From DSUN01 sp035527715 (GTDB lineage Bacteria > Planctomycetota > PUPC01 > DSUN01): a stretch of DNA of 54,533 nucleotides. Shown piece after piece: positions 32,801 through 39,820 of the stretch (its first letter is position 1; every line of letters begins with the position of its first letter). The stretch lies in the NCBI GenBank assembly GCA_035527715.1, contig DATKZY010000158.1, forward strand, positions 1 to 54,533, in the 5' to 3' direction. The notes under the pieces were generated by a model that ran no database searches, was not told the origin of the DNA, and saw nothing but the letters and a program-made list of their open reading frames with translations. The position numbers and the translations under genes are program-made.

Positions 32801-34542
32801 ACGGTCTCGCGGGCGAGGGCCTCGGCTCCCTCGCCCGTGCGGAGGATGCGCTGGTAGATGTCGCCCGCGACGTTGTACTTGCCGACCAGCACGTTGGCGA
32901 AGTGCGTGCGGGGCGCGGGGTCCACGATGTCGAGTGCCAGCGGCCGGGCGGCGTGGGCGCCCACCTTGGCCTCGACGCGATAGCGCCCCGGGGCCAGGGC
33001 GAGGCTGAGCGGGGCATTGACCTGCACGACCAGCGTCCCACGGCCCGCGACGGGTTTCGGAAGCGCCTGTCGCAGGAGCGGGAGGCGTTGGCCGCGTGGG
33101 TCCACGAGGTCCACCTCGACGGGGGTTTCGGCGGGAATGGCCTCGCCGATGGCCAGGATGCCGAGGCCGAGCCAGAATGCCTCGCCGCGGTAGAAGGCGT
33201 CGCGGCCCCGCGCCGTGAAGAGGCCGAGGGCAACGGGCCGCTTCCGCGCCAGGCCCACCCACTGCTCGGTGGCGAGGGGCTTGCCCCCCTGCGGCTTCAC
33301 GCCCAGGCGGAGGCGGTACACGCCGTCGGGCAGGTCGGGGACCGCGATCTCGGCGTTGCCGCCCTCTGCCTGCCTCAGCTTGAGGTCGGTCCATTCGCTG
33401 CCCCCGTAGGGCCGAATCTGTGCGAGGAGGGGCGCCGAGGCGAGCGGGTCGTCCTCGCCCGCCGTTGCCTCGATGGCCCGCACGCGTGCGTGGAGCGGCT
33501 GACCGGGCGTGAGCTGGCGGGCGGCGACCTCCACGGCCACGGCGCGCTGCGTGCCCTTCGCCCGGTCCGACACGTCCACGCCGAAGCTCTTGACGGGCAA
33601 CTTCCGCAGGTCGCCCTCGACCTGGACGACTGGCCCAGTCTCGGCGAGGCGCAACTCGTAGGGGGCCTGGCGGGGATACCAGTTGGTGATCTGCCGTCCA
33701 GCCTCGCGGTCCCACTTGAACTCCTCGACGCCTGGGACGACGAGCCTGGCCCCCACGACGCCCTCGACGGGATAGCCGTAGAGCGGAATCTCGATGGTGT
33801 TGCCCGCGACGCGCAGCCCCTCGACCGCCTGGCCGCCGCCGGCGCCCGCCGTAACTCCCTCGGCACCCAGGTGGCACGTGAGGCCGACGGGATGGAGGAC
33901 GTAGCCCTTGCCTGCCTTATTCGCGGGCAGCCAGAGGGTGAGCGGGGCGAAGCTGTCGAAGACGGGCAACAGCTCGCGGGCCTTCGCCGCGGGCTTCGGC
34001 TTCAGGCTCTCCTCGTGGTCGGCCGCCTCGCGCACCGTGAGGTCGGGCAGCGGCGTGACGCGCATGGACATGGGCAACTCGCCCTCGTCGGGGTTCGCCC
34101 GATACGCGCGGATGGTGAGGGGATAGCACTTGACCCGCACCACTTGCCCGTCCACGAGCAACTCGGGGTCCTGGGTGGCCACCGTGCCGTCCTTGCCCAC
34201 GGTGAAGACGTGGTTGCCTGGCCAGAGCGTGTGGTCGCCGGGGGGCAGGGGCTTGCGGGCGACGGGGCGGCGGCCGATGTACTTGCCCTCGTGGTAGCGC
34301 TCGAAAACGGGCTGGCCGTCGAGCAGCACGTTGCGCGCCCAGCAGGCGAGGTCGAGGCCCACCTTGCGGGCCTCGACGCCGTGCTCGGTGGCCACGAGGT
34401 CGGTGAGCGGCCGCTCGCGCTCCCGCTGGTCCACGGTCGTGTCGGGCTGGTCGTGGACCACGAGGCGCAACTCGACCTCAACGCCGCCAGCGAATACATC
34501 GAGGACGACGACGAGGACGAGCAGCAGACGCTTGATTTCCAT
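26749..34542 (-). CDS. Giant secreted glycosidase-like protein with two PQQ-type propellers
   Basis: 2,597 residues. Signal peptide MEIKRLLLVLVVVLDVFAGG. After Ig-like regions, a TIM-barrel-like part runs from about 544 to 880 (AMGYNAFIGMTYD, KGVCLYDEFYDS, EGFTYFTLSHDYR), followed by a GATase-like Rossmann region (about 914-1010) as in GH42-type beta-galactosidases. A first propeller covers about 1470-1850 (FCFSPDGKLLWKQ). A CBM-like sandwich is at about 1900-2024 and a discoidin-like region at about 2120-2207. A second PQQ-type propeller (about 2300-2570) has blades such as LYKVDVDSGLLLWEFPTGG and LYALDAARGTLAWKAP. DEFYD could carry an acid residue, but catalysis is inferred. An in-frame microrepeat lies at about 1437-1452. 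It follows DUF4159 by 13 bases. Its stop codon is supplied by a repeat island. Upstream in-frame extension is Ser/Arg noise and is rejected. Confidence 0.85.
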   Translation of the reverse strand: MEIKRLLLVLVVVLDVFAGGVEVELRLVVHDQPDTTVDQRERERPLTDLVATEHGVEARKVGLDLACWARNVLLDGQPVFERYHEGKYIGRRPVARKPLPPGDHTLWPGNHVFTVGKDGTVATQDPELLVDGQVVRVKCYPLTIRAYRANPDEGELPMSMRVTPLPDLTVREAADHEESLKPKPAAKARELLPVFDSFAPLTLWLPANKAGKGYVLHPVGLTCHLGAEGVTAGAGGGQAVEGLRVAGNTIEIPLYGYPVEGVVGARLVVPGVEEFKWDREAGRQITNWYPRQAPYELRLAETGPVVQVEGDLRKLPVKSFGVDVSDRAKGTQRAVAVEVAARQLTPGQPLHARVRAIEATAGEDDPLASAPLLAQIRPYGGSEWTDLKLRQAEGGNAEIAVPDLPDGVYRLRLGVKPQGGKPLATEQWVGLARKRPVALGLFTARGRDAFYRGEAFWLGLGILAIGEAIPAETPVEVDLVDPRGQRLPLLRQALPKPVAGRGTLVVQVNAPLSLALAPGRYRVEAKVGAHAARPLALDIVDPAPRTHFANVLVGKYNVAGDIYQRILRTGEGAEALARETVAMGYNAFIGMTYDISRVFRHDLDLEQIVRERPELGPVESYYQPSGRDRFLNAAVRHNLHFYENVFTYNDTMLPREPKILDACERYASLEAASMRHSPALKGVCLYDEFYDSADTGTAMSQMFLKAQEVVFRERHEGLTSAEALKALDRFASRPAGHRRIEDLDKYRTWPAHDDWDWRNFSERMTAAVRRVMPASRNLTLQRFWGGNGGNIAPNGTSGDVFAPLDIAACVMYKDGGYGDRPVFAPMQADVLRVRDGLPVWTQLHSFGSPPIYGDHLLRQAFFGLSQKIEGFTYFTLSHDYRHPSGIDNRSTVRDIAEPLCTRYGDLFAAWQRGYKKVAVYYSRTADHLYLRKANSLPHACEGLWVACVRAGFPADFLYDADILAGRGMDYQVVFAPGFTYEEEAPPPLLAALKRLVGAGKTLAVERASKLPIEGIVRLDSDLNEYDDKQGGAFPRNIDFESEMVWEGTEETTKLVRAFLAKRIQPAAEHDLLVGPDWLRCGQAEYLVIPNFAYTKFTGLYKTLYQAPDTPTLRFPRRPPACYDMLEMKPAEVKSDGDWMSLKADLRAYQGKIYAFLPAPIARLDLRATASVKAGEGIHHAVSVLDASGKTIDAGFPLEIALRDPAGGEYQTVYRAATPSYAGVFHLPVNVAAGNWTLRVRELISGAFAEMPISVQPGELPTATLDERTVRVHDAGRIQEFLKAKAAIVIAVDAEQAWVRPHAQRLAQALGAAGREAKVASVADAVRLPVDWNGDQPTIDGTRLWRGNVVDPGLFVDAPLILLGKRYENRLIEAIVRRDLLAEPPIGGCFPGPGRAIVAWAPRAFSNAHDTVCLLASDAEGVARSIDALLALKRGEQEGRNPKSETRNVKPETVAEKLGREPSSFRDAINREDLIRAVDVDPASGRVVVGTNGFGHNLFCFSPDGKLLWKQFLPEHNVYTAQWFDGGKRVVAAVGRGFHVFLLDGADGKVLKKFASTEWPRFHGGFNTYQEGAINTEVPVVVNPPLRQILIGGLTGILAADFDGKRMWYRDRAEAIAAYPAEAVQTAGAEFGRTVVVGDFALSPDGARLAHGEYAICGSTQVAPDKIAPVWKYTPMILDARTGQVITQNDDDPGNHTSPWGWWVTWPAGSPVPWVHSKGLAFPLQADGKRGELVAVQGSRLGDGGRLLAEPKSLERRDAKGQTLWAARSETIWVPELDRLSLDEGRLFRCDRNGLVQCVDMKTGRQLWEHKLPFPAVLRPTPDGIVAGTQNGAVARLDAAGKLLWQTRLRDHHEVPPSDYPAYVRQAEQRDPDSTEEFFPVGQDRPDDFKDILRMGLEQVENRGFESKEAWDGEARFAAPGRTGRQSLALAAGQLVTQKLQRKVVPSATYLLEFFYRVGDARTRMVAGALLRGGKETLTASKFAARPGEWAFGRLAVKTMADTTGIEVGFEAEGGAALVDDVSLRPVRFPSANLLADPELHAIEPTFVRDIRVQYNRIPASLTDKLRSRNHVVALKQGLVSTATRFAQEQALLHNGRLDDVGPVWFYQPDSAAFSVVLTRAAYVSHLVLYLNNATPDNVYSTISVVANNLETKLPEAVALVRCNRRRFIVVHFPKLLHTDAIKVLPGVHRARNECLTEIEVYGPLGGPEMAKAGTGLSDDPLGAPMFMSAPSHVPAKLPPDLVGDYAELGRLSIHQPAYYAGTTAMADTFTFGDANGRIRSVVVREPDPKDRSGRWMNWGPVWNLATVTPTTTPARYRGRLLVGSADYRLHAVGDNGMPLWSYPTEGRVCSSPTPSGDEVYFGSDDGRLYKVDVDSGLLLWEFPTGGKVRSAPALAADRVFFASWDGFLYALDAARGTLAWKAPIAQFTRSSPAVHEGRVLIGDEEGRLHAFDAASGKPLWSVDIGGYVSCCPVVTPEGVAAVSDQGIAALVGHDGAVRWKRDLGTRLTGQPVATQSQLLVPTEKGPLVLRRADGQPDPRLRAPESPGKVIALVPYGDKLFLVAARAVSDTRVPPRTYVSYEGAAIAWGPKREKTSAK
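30187..30230. repeat. Microrepeat island inside the giant propeller gene
   Basis: Degenerate units of GGTTTCG/GGATTTC (7-8 bases) read in frame as RNPKSETRNVKPET between ALKRGEQEG and VAEKLGREP, at the start of the first propeller. Confidence 0.85.
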
Positions 34543-34555
34543 CTTCACAAGCCGT

Positions 34556-35353
34556 TCAGTGCGTGAGCGCGAACAGAATCCAGTCCGTGCACTGCTGGTA
34601 GACCACCTCGCGGTATCGGTTGTCGCCGCCGTGTCCGATGCCCTCGCCGATGGGGTTCGAGGCGGTGGGCGGGGTGGAGATCTCCCAGGCGCAGCCGTCG
34701 TCGTTCGGGCTGAAGAAGACGGCGGGGCGGTCGTCGAGGAGGAAGTAGAGCCACGGGCGCGACAGCCACTCGCCGGGCCAGGCACACGGGTAGATCATGC
34801 GGAAGGCATCGGCCACGCGGGGGTCGGTCTTCAGCAGCACCTGCGGCTCGGCGCCAGCGATGAGCTTGGCGACCTCGGGCCGCACGCAGTCGGCGAACGG
34901 GCTGCCGCGGTTGTAGCAGTCGTCGAGGTAGAGCGTGCCGCCGCGCTTGAGCCACTCGCGCAGGTTCTCCGTCTCCCGGTCGTTGAAGCTCCACTTCGTG
35001 TGCGACGTGAGGTAGACGATGGTGTAGTCGAACAGATCGTCGCTGGCGAGGTCGAGGCCCTCGTTGTCGGTGTAGACGGGCAGCCCGGTGCGCTTGTTGA
35101 CCTGGTAGAGCAGGTAGGGGATGGCGGTGGGGTCGGCATCCCAGTCCACGCCGGGCATGGCGGGGCGGATGCGGCGGATGGCGATCTTGTTGCGCCGTTC
35201 CCGCTCCTCGGCCGCGGCGCGCCGCGTCGCCTCCTCGGCCGACAGTTCCGTGCGATTCATTCGCGCCGCGCGCTCGGCCCAGGTTCCGCCGGAAGCGGCC
35301 AGGCCAGAGAGGAGCATCGGCGCGAGCAGGAGAGGCAGTGGCTTCTTCATCAT
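34556..35353 (-). CDS. DUF4159 family exported protein
   Basis: 265 residues with signal peptide MMKKPLPLLLAPMLLSGLAASGG. The body has the DUF4159 pattern: ASDDLFDYTIVYLTSHTKWSFNDRE, LREWLKRGGTLYLDDCYN, then DRPAVFFSPNDDGCAWEISTP and WILFALTH at the end. DUF4159 resembles a class I glutamine amidotransferase fold without obvious catalytic residues. In many Gram-negative and PVC-type genomes it travels with moxR, DUF58, BatA/VWA and DUF4175 genes, exactly as here. The start ATG overlaps the stop of the upstream gene (ATGA). Its biochemical role is unknown; it probably is a periplasmic component of the MoxR-VWA system. Confidence 0.88.
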   Translation of the reverse strand: MMKKPLPLLLAPMLLSGLAASGGTWAERAARMNRTELSAEEATRRAAAEERERRNKIAIRRIRPAMPGVDWDADPTAIPYLLYQVNKRTGLPVYTDNEGLDLASDDLFDYTIVYLTSHTKWSFNDRETENLREWLKRGGTLYLDDCYNRGSPFADCVRPEVAKLIAGAEPQVLLKTDPRVADAFRMIYPCAWPGEWLSRPWLYFLLDDRPAVFFSPNDDGCAWEISTPPTASNPIGEGIGHGGDNRYREVVYQQCTDWILFALTH

Positions 35354-37191
35354 TCGGTTCCTGAGAGCAGGCGGAAGTAGTCCCCGACCGCATCTTCGGC
35401 TCCGCTGGGCCAGGTCTCGTGGGTGACGCGGGAGCGCAGCTCGTGGCGGACGATGTCGTGCTTCGCCTCGGTGCGAATGGTCTTCACGGGGTCGACGAGG
35501 AGGTCGGTGGCCCGCTTGATCTTGTGGAGGCCGCCCAGGAGGGCCTGGGCCTCGAAGCCGAACCGCTTCTCGATGAAGCCCGCCAGGTCCTCGCGGACGA
35601 CGACGATCTGGACGGACTGCGAGTGGCCGACGCCCGGGCCGCTCTCGGTATTGTTGTCCCTGGCCGACACGGTGAGGGTCACACGGTCGCCCGGCTCCAG
35701 CGGAGGGCTGAGGGCCTGGAGGGCCTCGGCGAATTGCCCCCGCACGCGGTCGAGGGGCGGGTCAATGCGGCGCGACTGCGAGCCCTGCCGCACCGGCCTG
35801 CCGAGCAGGGGGTCCACGCCGTCCACCTTGTAGTCCAGCGTCACCTCGGCCACGCCGAAGTCGTCCTCCGCCACCCAGCGCAACGCGAAGGCGGCAGCCT
35901 CCTTCGCCAGCATGGCGAGCTTCCTGTCGCGGCGGAGGATCTCGACGGTGGGCGGCTGGTCGCGCCGCACGGCGACCTCGAAGCCGATGGGCCGCTCCAT
36001 CTCGAAGCCGGGGCCATAGGCGCCGGTGAGATGGATCGCCGCCCGGTCGGGGTGGTCCAGGGTGAACGAGAAGTGGCCGAAGCGGCCGCTGATCGAGATG
36101 GCCTGCTTCGAGCCGTCCTGCCACGCCACGTAGCAGTGGTCGGGGTGCAGCTCGGTGGTGGCCGCGAAGCTCACCAGCACCTCGGTGCCCGCCAGCCCCT
36201 GGAGCCGTGAGACCGGGCCGACGAGAGTCCTCGGCGGCTGCCCCGTGTAGGCGGGGTAGGACAGCTCGTAGTGGATGGCGCTCACCGCGGGCAGGTCGCC
36301 CACCAGCACCGTGTGCCGTGGCGTCCGCCGCCCGCCGTACTCGAACTCGTATGTGAACGACTCCTCGGCCTTGTGCACCACAAGAGACGCCTTCCCCTCG
36401 ACCAGCGCCAGATCGTCTGTCGTCCGGCGTCTGTCCTCTGTCGTCTGTCTTCTGACGAGTCGCACTTGGCGCCTCCGTGCGCCGCGGACCTCGACCGAGA
36501 CGGTGACCGGGCGCCCCCGGACCACGGCGATGTCGCCGGGATACACCACCATCGTGACGGGGAAGAGCGCGTCGAGGATGGCGGCGTAGGCGTCGCGGAG
36601 CCGGGCCGCACGGGCCGCCACGGCATCGCCCGCGCAGACGAGGCACGCGAGCGTCGCCGCGGCGACCGCCGCGGCCCCGCCGAGCCAGTGGCGGGCGCGG
36701 CGCAGGTCGAGCAACGCGCGCGTGTTCAGCCGCTCCAGCAACCCGGCCGTGCACTCCATCAGCGCGTGGACCAGGTGGACGGAATGGCCGAGATGTCCCG
36801 TCGCCTCCGCCGCCTCGCGCCCGAGTTGGAGCGAGGCGATGAGCTGGTTGTCGAGCTTGCCGTGCAGTGCCTCGATCAGCAGCGCCTCGTCGTCCACTCG
36901 GATGCGTCGCAGGGCGGGCCGCGCCAGCTTCCACCCCGCCGCCCAGAGGCCGACCAGTATGGCGACCAGGAAGCTGCCGAGCAGCGGCCACGGGGGCAAC
37001 CCGACGAGCCAGTCGAACAGGAACCAGAGCAACAGGCAGCCCGGCCCGAGGACCACGAATCCCGCCAGCCCCTCGAGCACTGCCCATCGCTTGCGGAAGG
37101 CGCCGAAGCCGCACACCGCGGCTTCCACAGAGCGGTACGCGCTGCCCTCGGCAAGAGGTCCCTGGTTCGTCACGTCGTGTGCCATGGCCAT
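35350..37191 (-). CDS. DUF4175-like membrane protein of the MoxR cluster
   Basis: 613 residues. Two adjacent membrane helices near residues 39-90 (VVLGPGCLLLWFLFDWLVG and LLGSFLVAILVGLWAAGW) and another near 165-190 anchor a large extracytoplasmic part of beta-sandwich character (YELSYPAYTGQPPR, TELHPDHCYVAW, RWVAEDDFGVAEVTLDY). The WVAEDDFG pattern and position beside VWA and DUF4159 genes match DUF4175-like proteins of MoxR clusters. A microrepeat island is inserted in frame at about 244-259 (RRQTTEDRRRTTDD). A second ATG two codons in (37185) has better spacing from AGAGA, so the true start may be there. It overlaps the DUF4159 gene by 4 bases. Function is unknown. Confidence 0.8.
   Translation of the reverse strand: MAMAHDVTNQGPLAEGSAYRSVEAAVCGFGAFRKRWAVLEGLAGFVVLGPGCLLLWFLFDWLVGLPPWPLLGSFLVAILVGLWAAGWKLARPALRRIRVDDEALLIEALHGKLDNQLIASLQLGREAAEATGHLGHSVHLVHALMECTAGLLERLNTRALLDLRRARHWLGGAAAVAAATLACLVCAGDAVAARAARLRDAYAAILDALFPVTMVVYPGDIAVVRGRPVTVSVEVRGARRRQVRLVRRQTTEDRRRTTDDLALVEGKASLVVHKAEESFTYEFEYGGRRTPRHTVLVGDLPAVSAIHYELSYPAYTGQPPRTLVGPVSRLQGLAGTEVLVSFAATTELHPDHCYVAWQDGSKQAISISGRFGHFSFTLDHPDRAAIHLTGAYGPGFEMERPIGFEVAVRRDQPPTVEILRRDRKLAMLAKEAAAFALRWVAEDDFGVAEVTLDYKVDGVDPLLGRPVRQGSQSRRIDPPLDRVRGQFAEALQALSPPLEPGDRVTLTVSARDNNTESGPGVGHSQSVQIVVVREDLAGFIEKRFGFEAQALLGGLHKIKRATDLLVDPVKTIRTEAKHDIVRHELRSRVTHETWPSGAEDAVGDYFRLLSGTE
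36413..36459. repeat. Microrepeat island inside the DUF4175-like gene
   Basis: Degenerate GTCTGTC/GTCCTCT units in frame, read on the minus strand as RQTTEDRRRTTDD. The same family occurs between genes at 44371-44417. Confidence 0.85.
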
Positions 37192-37237
37192 TCTCTGAAA
37201 TTGGGTAACACTTCGGTTGCATGGAGTGTTGGTCTTC

Positions 37238-37425
37238 GCCCCTGCGGGGCGCAGGATGGCAGCCCACGGCGTAAGCCGTGGGTATCGGGCGCAACGCAGG
37301 GTAGCCCCGTAGGGGCGGCAGAAACATCGGTGGTGCGCTCTGCCGCCCCTACGGGGCTGGAAACCCGGCGGCCGCGGTTCCCACGGCTTACGCCGTGGGC
37401 TACCATCCGACGCCCCTGACGGGGC
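37238..37425. repeat. Nested inverted-repeat (REP/MITE-like) element
   Basis: Outer arms 37238-37282 and 37380-37425 are complementary over about 45 bases with a few mismatches; each contains its own palindromes (GCCCCTGCGGGGC; CCCACGGCGTAAGCCGTGGG). Inner arms 37303-37321 and 37339-37358 pair almost perfectly (AGCCCCGTAGGGGCGGCAGA). The whole element could fold into one branched hairpin. Confidence 0.88.
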
Positions 37426-37477
37426 TGAGAGCCAGAGTCTGCCAAGTCGGCCTCACTCGGCTGAAGTGCCACGGAAC

Positions 37478-37505
37478 AGGAAATCGAGAACCGACAATCG
37501 AAGAT
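37478..37505. repeat. Short microrepeat AATCGA-type
   Basis: Degenerate AAATCGAGAACCGACAATCG units, about 9 bases each, run up to the stop codon of the VWA gene. Confidence 0.6.
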
Positions 37506-37507
37506 GC

Positions 37508-39820
37508 TCACACCATGCCCCTCCGCTTGCGGATGAAGCAATCGAGGGCGACGAGTGCGATCAGCAGCACCATCGTGGCCGGCAGGTTCCAGAGGGCGAT
37601 GGTGGCCGTCTGAGTGATGCGTCGCGGCGCGATAGGCAGCTCGGATAGGCTCGTCGCCGCCTCCTCGGGGGTGAAGGCCCGCCCGCCCGTGGCCTGCGCC
37701 AGCTCGGCCATTGCCTCGGGTCGGGCCCGCGGGTCGTCCAACTCGTCGTCGCTTTCGCCCGCCACGAACTCTTCGACGGCGCTCTTGTCGTCGTGTGCGA
37801 CCTCGACCTTCCATTGCCCCGGCTCGTCGAGGGCGATGGTGTACTCGTAGAGCCCGGGCGTGCCGCGGCCGTCGCGGGGGTAGATATGGCTGACCCGCCC
37901 CGAGGGGCGCAGCACGCGGACGGCCAGGTGCGCCTCGCGGATCGGCTGGTACGTGGGGTCCACGAGCCGCGTGGCGAGGGTGATCGTGTGGCCGACGGGC
38001 GTCTGCGACTGGTAGGCGAGAATCTGCGGGCGGCTCGGGCCGATGCGGGGGTCGGGCGCCAGGTGGCGCACCACGTTGCCCCAGAAGCGGCGATAGTAGT
38101 CCTCGCTCTCCACAGGCCGTTTCATCTCCCAGCGCCAGGTGGTGTCCATCGCCAGCGACAGCACCTTGCCCTTGCCGACGCTCTGGATGCCGATCACGGG
38201 GAGCTGTGCTCCGTCGAGCTCGCGCACGGCGAGGAGGCTGGCGCCGGGCTTGAGGCGCTCGATGCGGTTGCAGCCGTCGAGGGTCGGCAGCTCGAACCAG
38301 GCGTCGCGGTTGGCGGGGGTCACGTCTTCACTCCGCACTTCGCCGCCAACTGCCAAATGAAGATGTGACCCCCCCGAGGCGAGCTGCATCAGGGGGTGGC
38401 TGAGGCCGATGGCGGTGGGGATGGCCTTGAACGCCTTGGGCACCTGCGGCCTGTCGGTCGGCTCGACGACGAATGGGAGGATGCCGGCGAGTGCGGAATC
38501 CTGGTATTGCCCCGCCGCGTAGGCGGCGTAGCCGCCGAGGGTGACCAGCCCGCCGCCGCGGCGGCCGACGAACTCGACGAGCCGCTGCATCCGCGTCTCG
38601 GCGACATCGCTCCCCGCGCGGAAGTACGAGCGGGGGATGTCGCCCAGGATGATCACGTCGTAGCGGAACAGGTCGGCCTCGCCGTCGGGGAGGCCCTCGG
38701 CCACGTCGTTGTGCTGGAGGGCGCCTTGGGCGTGCCAGCCGCCCTGGGGCAGCAGGGTGAGCGTGGCCAGCTCGACCACCGGGTCGCGGGCCAGCCAGTG
38801 GCTGAGAACCTTCCGCTCGTCGCGCGCAATGTCCACGAGCAGCACGCGGATGGGGGCGTTGACGACGAGCACCCGATGCTCCGCCGCGAGCAGCCGCTCG
38901 CTCGCCGTCCCGCTCACGCCCTCCAGGGCGATGCGATAGGTCCGGGCTCCCACCCGCGTGGGCCTGGCGACGAACGAGACCTCGACGGGGCTTGCGCCCA
39001 GGCGCACGTTCTCGCGGAGGTCGAGCGGCTGCTCGCGGCCGTCCTCGAACAGCAGGACCCGCACCGTCTGCTCGCCGAGCTCCGTGGCCGAAAGGGTGGC
39101 GTGGAGGCGAAGCTCGTCGCCGAGCCGCACGTAGGCCGAGCCGCCGGTCACCCGCACTCTCGCCACCCGTGGCGCATCCGCGCTGCCGAACACCACGGGG
39201 TACACGGGCAACCCCCGCGAGGCGAGCAGCGGGCCCGCCAGCGCCCCGCGGTCGCCCGCCGTGTCGGCGCCGTCGGTGAGCAGCACGACGGCCTGAAGCT
39301 CATCCTCGCGGCGGGCCAGCTCCTCGAGGGCGGCGACGAGGCGGGTCGTGCCCCCCGGCGTTGCGGCGGCATCGTCGGGGCGGAGCTGCCAGTGAAAGGC
39401 GTAGGGGAGCAGGCGGGCCTTGCGCCCGAGCGCCGCCAGCTCCTCGTCCGCGAAGGACCGAGCGGCTTCGAGCCGCGTGCGGCCCCCTGCGTCGCGCAGG
39501 GCCATGCTGCCCGACATATCGGTGAGCACGGCCACGGCGGGCCGAAGCGCGCGCTCCACGGTGAGCCGCATCTCCAGTTGCACGAGCATCAGCGCCAGAA
39601 GCGCGAACCCGGCGAGCCGCACCGCGGCGAGCGTCAGCCGCGTCCGCCACCGCATGACGTTGTGCGGCAGGAAGTTCAGCGCGGCGACCGCGGCGGCCAC
39701 GACCCCGAGCAGCACCAGCGCCGCAGCCGCCGTCGGGCGCGCGGGGTAGACCAGCCACTCGACGGCTCGGGCGACCGAGCCGGGGGAGTCGAGGCCGAGG
39801 AGCCAGTAGAGCGGCGTCAT
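37508..39820 (-). CDS. Membrane VWA-domain protein with glutamine-amidotransferase-like region
   Basis: 770 residues. Two or three N-terminal membrane helices (about 30-50 and 65-82) precede a von Willebrand A domain with metal-ion site DMSGSM at 101-106 (DxSxS intact). A Rossmann-like GATase region follows at about 395-470 (YDVIILGDIPRSYF, GRRGGGLVTLGGYAAYAAG). A final membrane helix lies near the C-terminus (ALWNLPATMVLLIALVALDCFIRKRR). This is the usual architecture of the second VWA protein of MoxR clusters. The ATG overlaps the stop of the BatA-like gene by 4 bases. An inverted repeat is embedded in frame at about residues 482-502. The long upstream extension of the frame is Ala/Arg/Gly noise and is rejected. 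Confidence 0.88.
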   Translation of the reverse strand: MTPLYWLLGLDSPGSVARAVEWLVYPARPTAAAALVLLGVVAAAVAALNFLPHNVMRWRTRLTLAAVRLAGFALLALMLVQLEMRLTVERALRPAVAVLTDMSGSMALRDAGGRTRLEAARSFADEELAALGRKARLLPYAFHWQLRPDDAAATPGGTTRLVAALEELARREDELQAVVLLTDGADTAGDRGALAGPLLASRGLPVYPVVFGSADAPRVARVRVTGGSAYVRLGDELRLHATLSATELGEQTVRVLLFEDGREQPLDLRENVRLGASPVEVSFVARPTRVGARTYRIALEGVSGTASERLLAAEHRVLVVNAPIRVLLVDIARDERKVLSHWLARDPVVELATLTLLPQGGWHAQGALQHNDVAEGLPDGEADLFRYDVIILGDIPRSYFRAGSDVAETRMQRLVEFVGRRGGGLVTLGGYAAYAAGQYQDSALAGILPFVVEPTDRPQVPKAFKAIPTAIGLSHPLMQLASGGSHLHLAVGGEVRSEDVTPANRDAWFELPTLDGCNRIERLKPGASLLAVRELDGAQLPVIGIQSVGKGKVLSLAMDTTWRWEMKRPVESEDYYRRFWGNVVRHLAPDPRIGPSRPQILAYQSQTPVGHTITLATRLVDPTYQPIREAHLAVRVLRPSGRVSHIYPRDGRGTPGLYEYTIALDEPGQWKVEVAHDDKSAVEEFVAGESDDELDDPRARPEAMAELAQATGGRAFTPEEAATSLSELPIAPRRITQTATIALWNLPATMVLLIALVALDCFIRKRRGMV
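38315..38373. repeat. Inverted repeat inside the VWA gene
   Basis: Arms GGGGGTCACGTCTTCA (38315-38330) and 38358-38373 are complementary with one mismatch and enclose 27 bases. The element is read in frame as SHLHLAVGGEVRSEDVTP. Its left end resembles intergenic sequence at 49262 onward (GGGGTCAGGTCTTCACTT). Confidence 0.85.

Larger units (their letters stand above)
37192..37507. other. Intergenic region within the MoxR cluster
   Basis: A 316-base gap between two co-directional cluster genes. It is filled by a nested inverted-repeat element (37238-37425) and a short microrepeat (37478-37505). No promoter or gene was recognised. Confidence 0.7.

Noticed and set aside
26671..34566. A 2,631-codon open frame on the plus strand opposite the giant propeller gene
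   Set aside because: It is a shadow caused by high GC and strong codon bias. The translation is Gly/Ala/Val/Glu-rich with no domain, while the minus strand shows signal peptide, barrel and propeller motifs.
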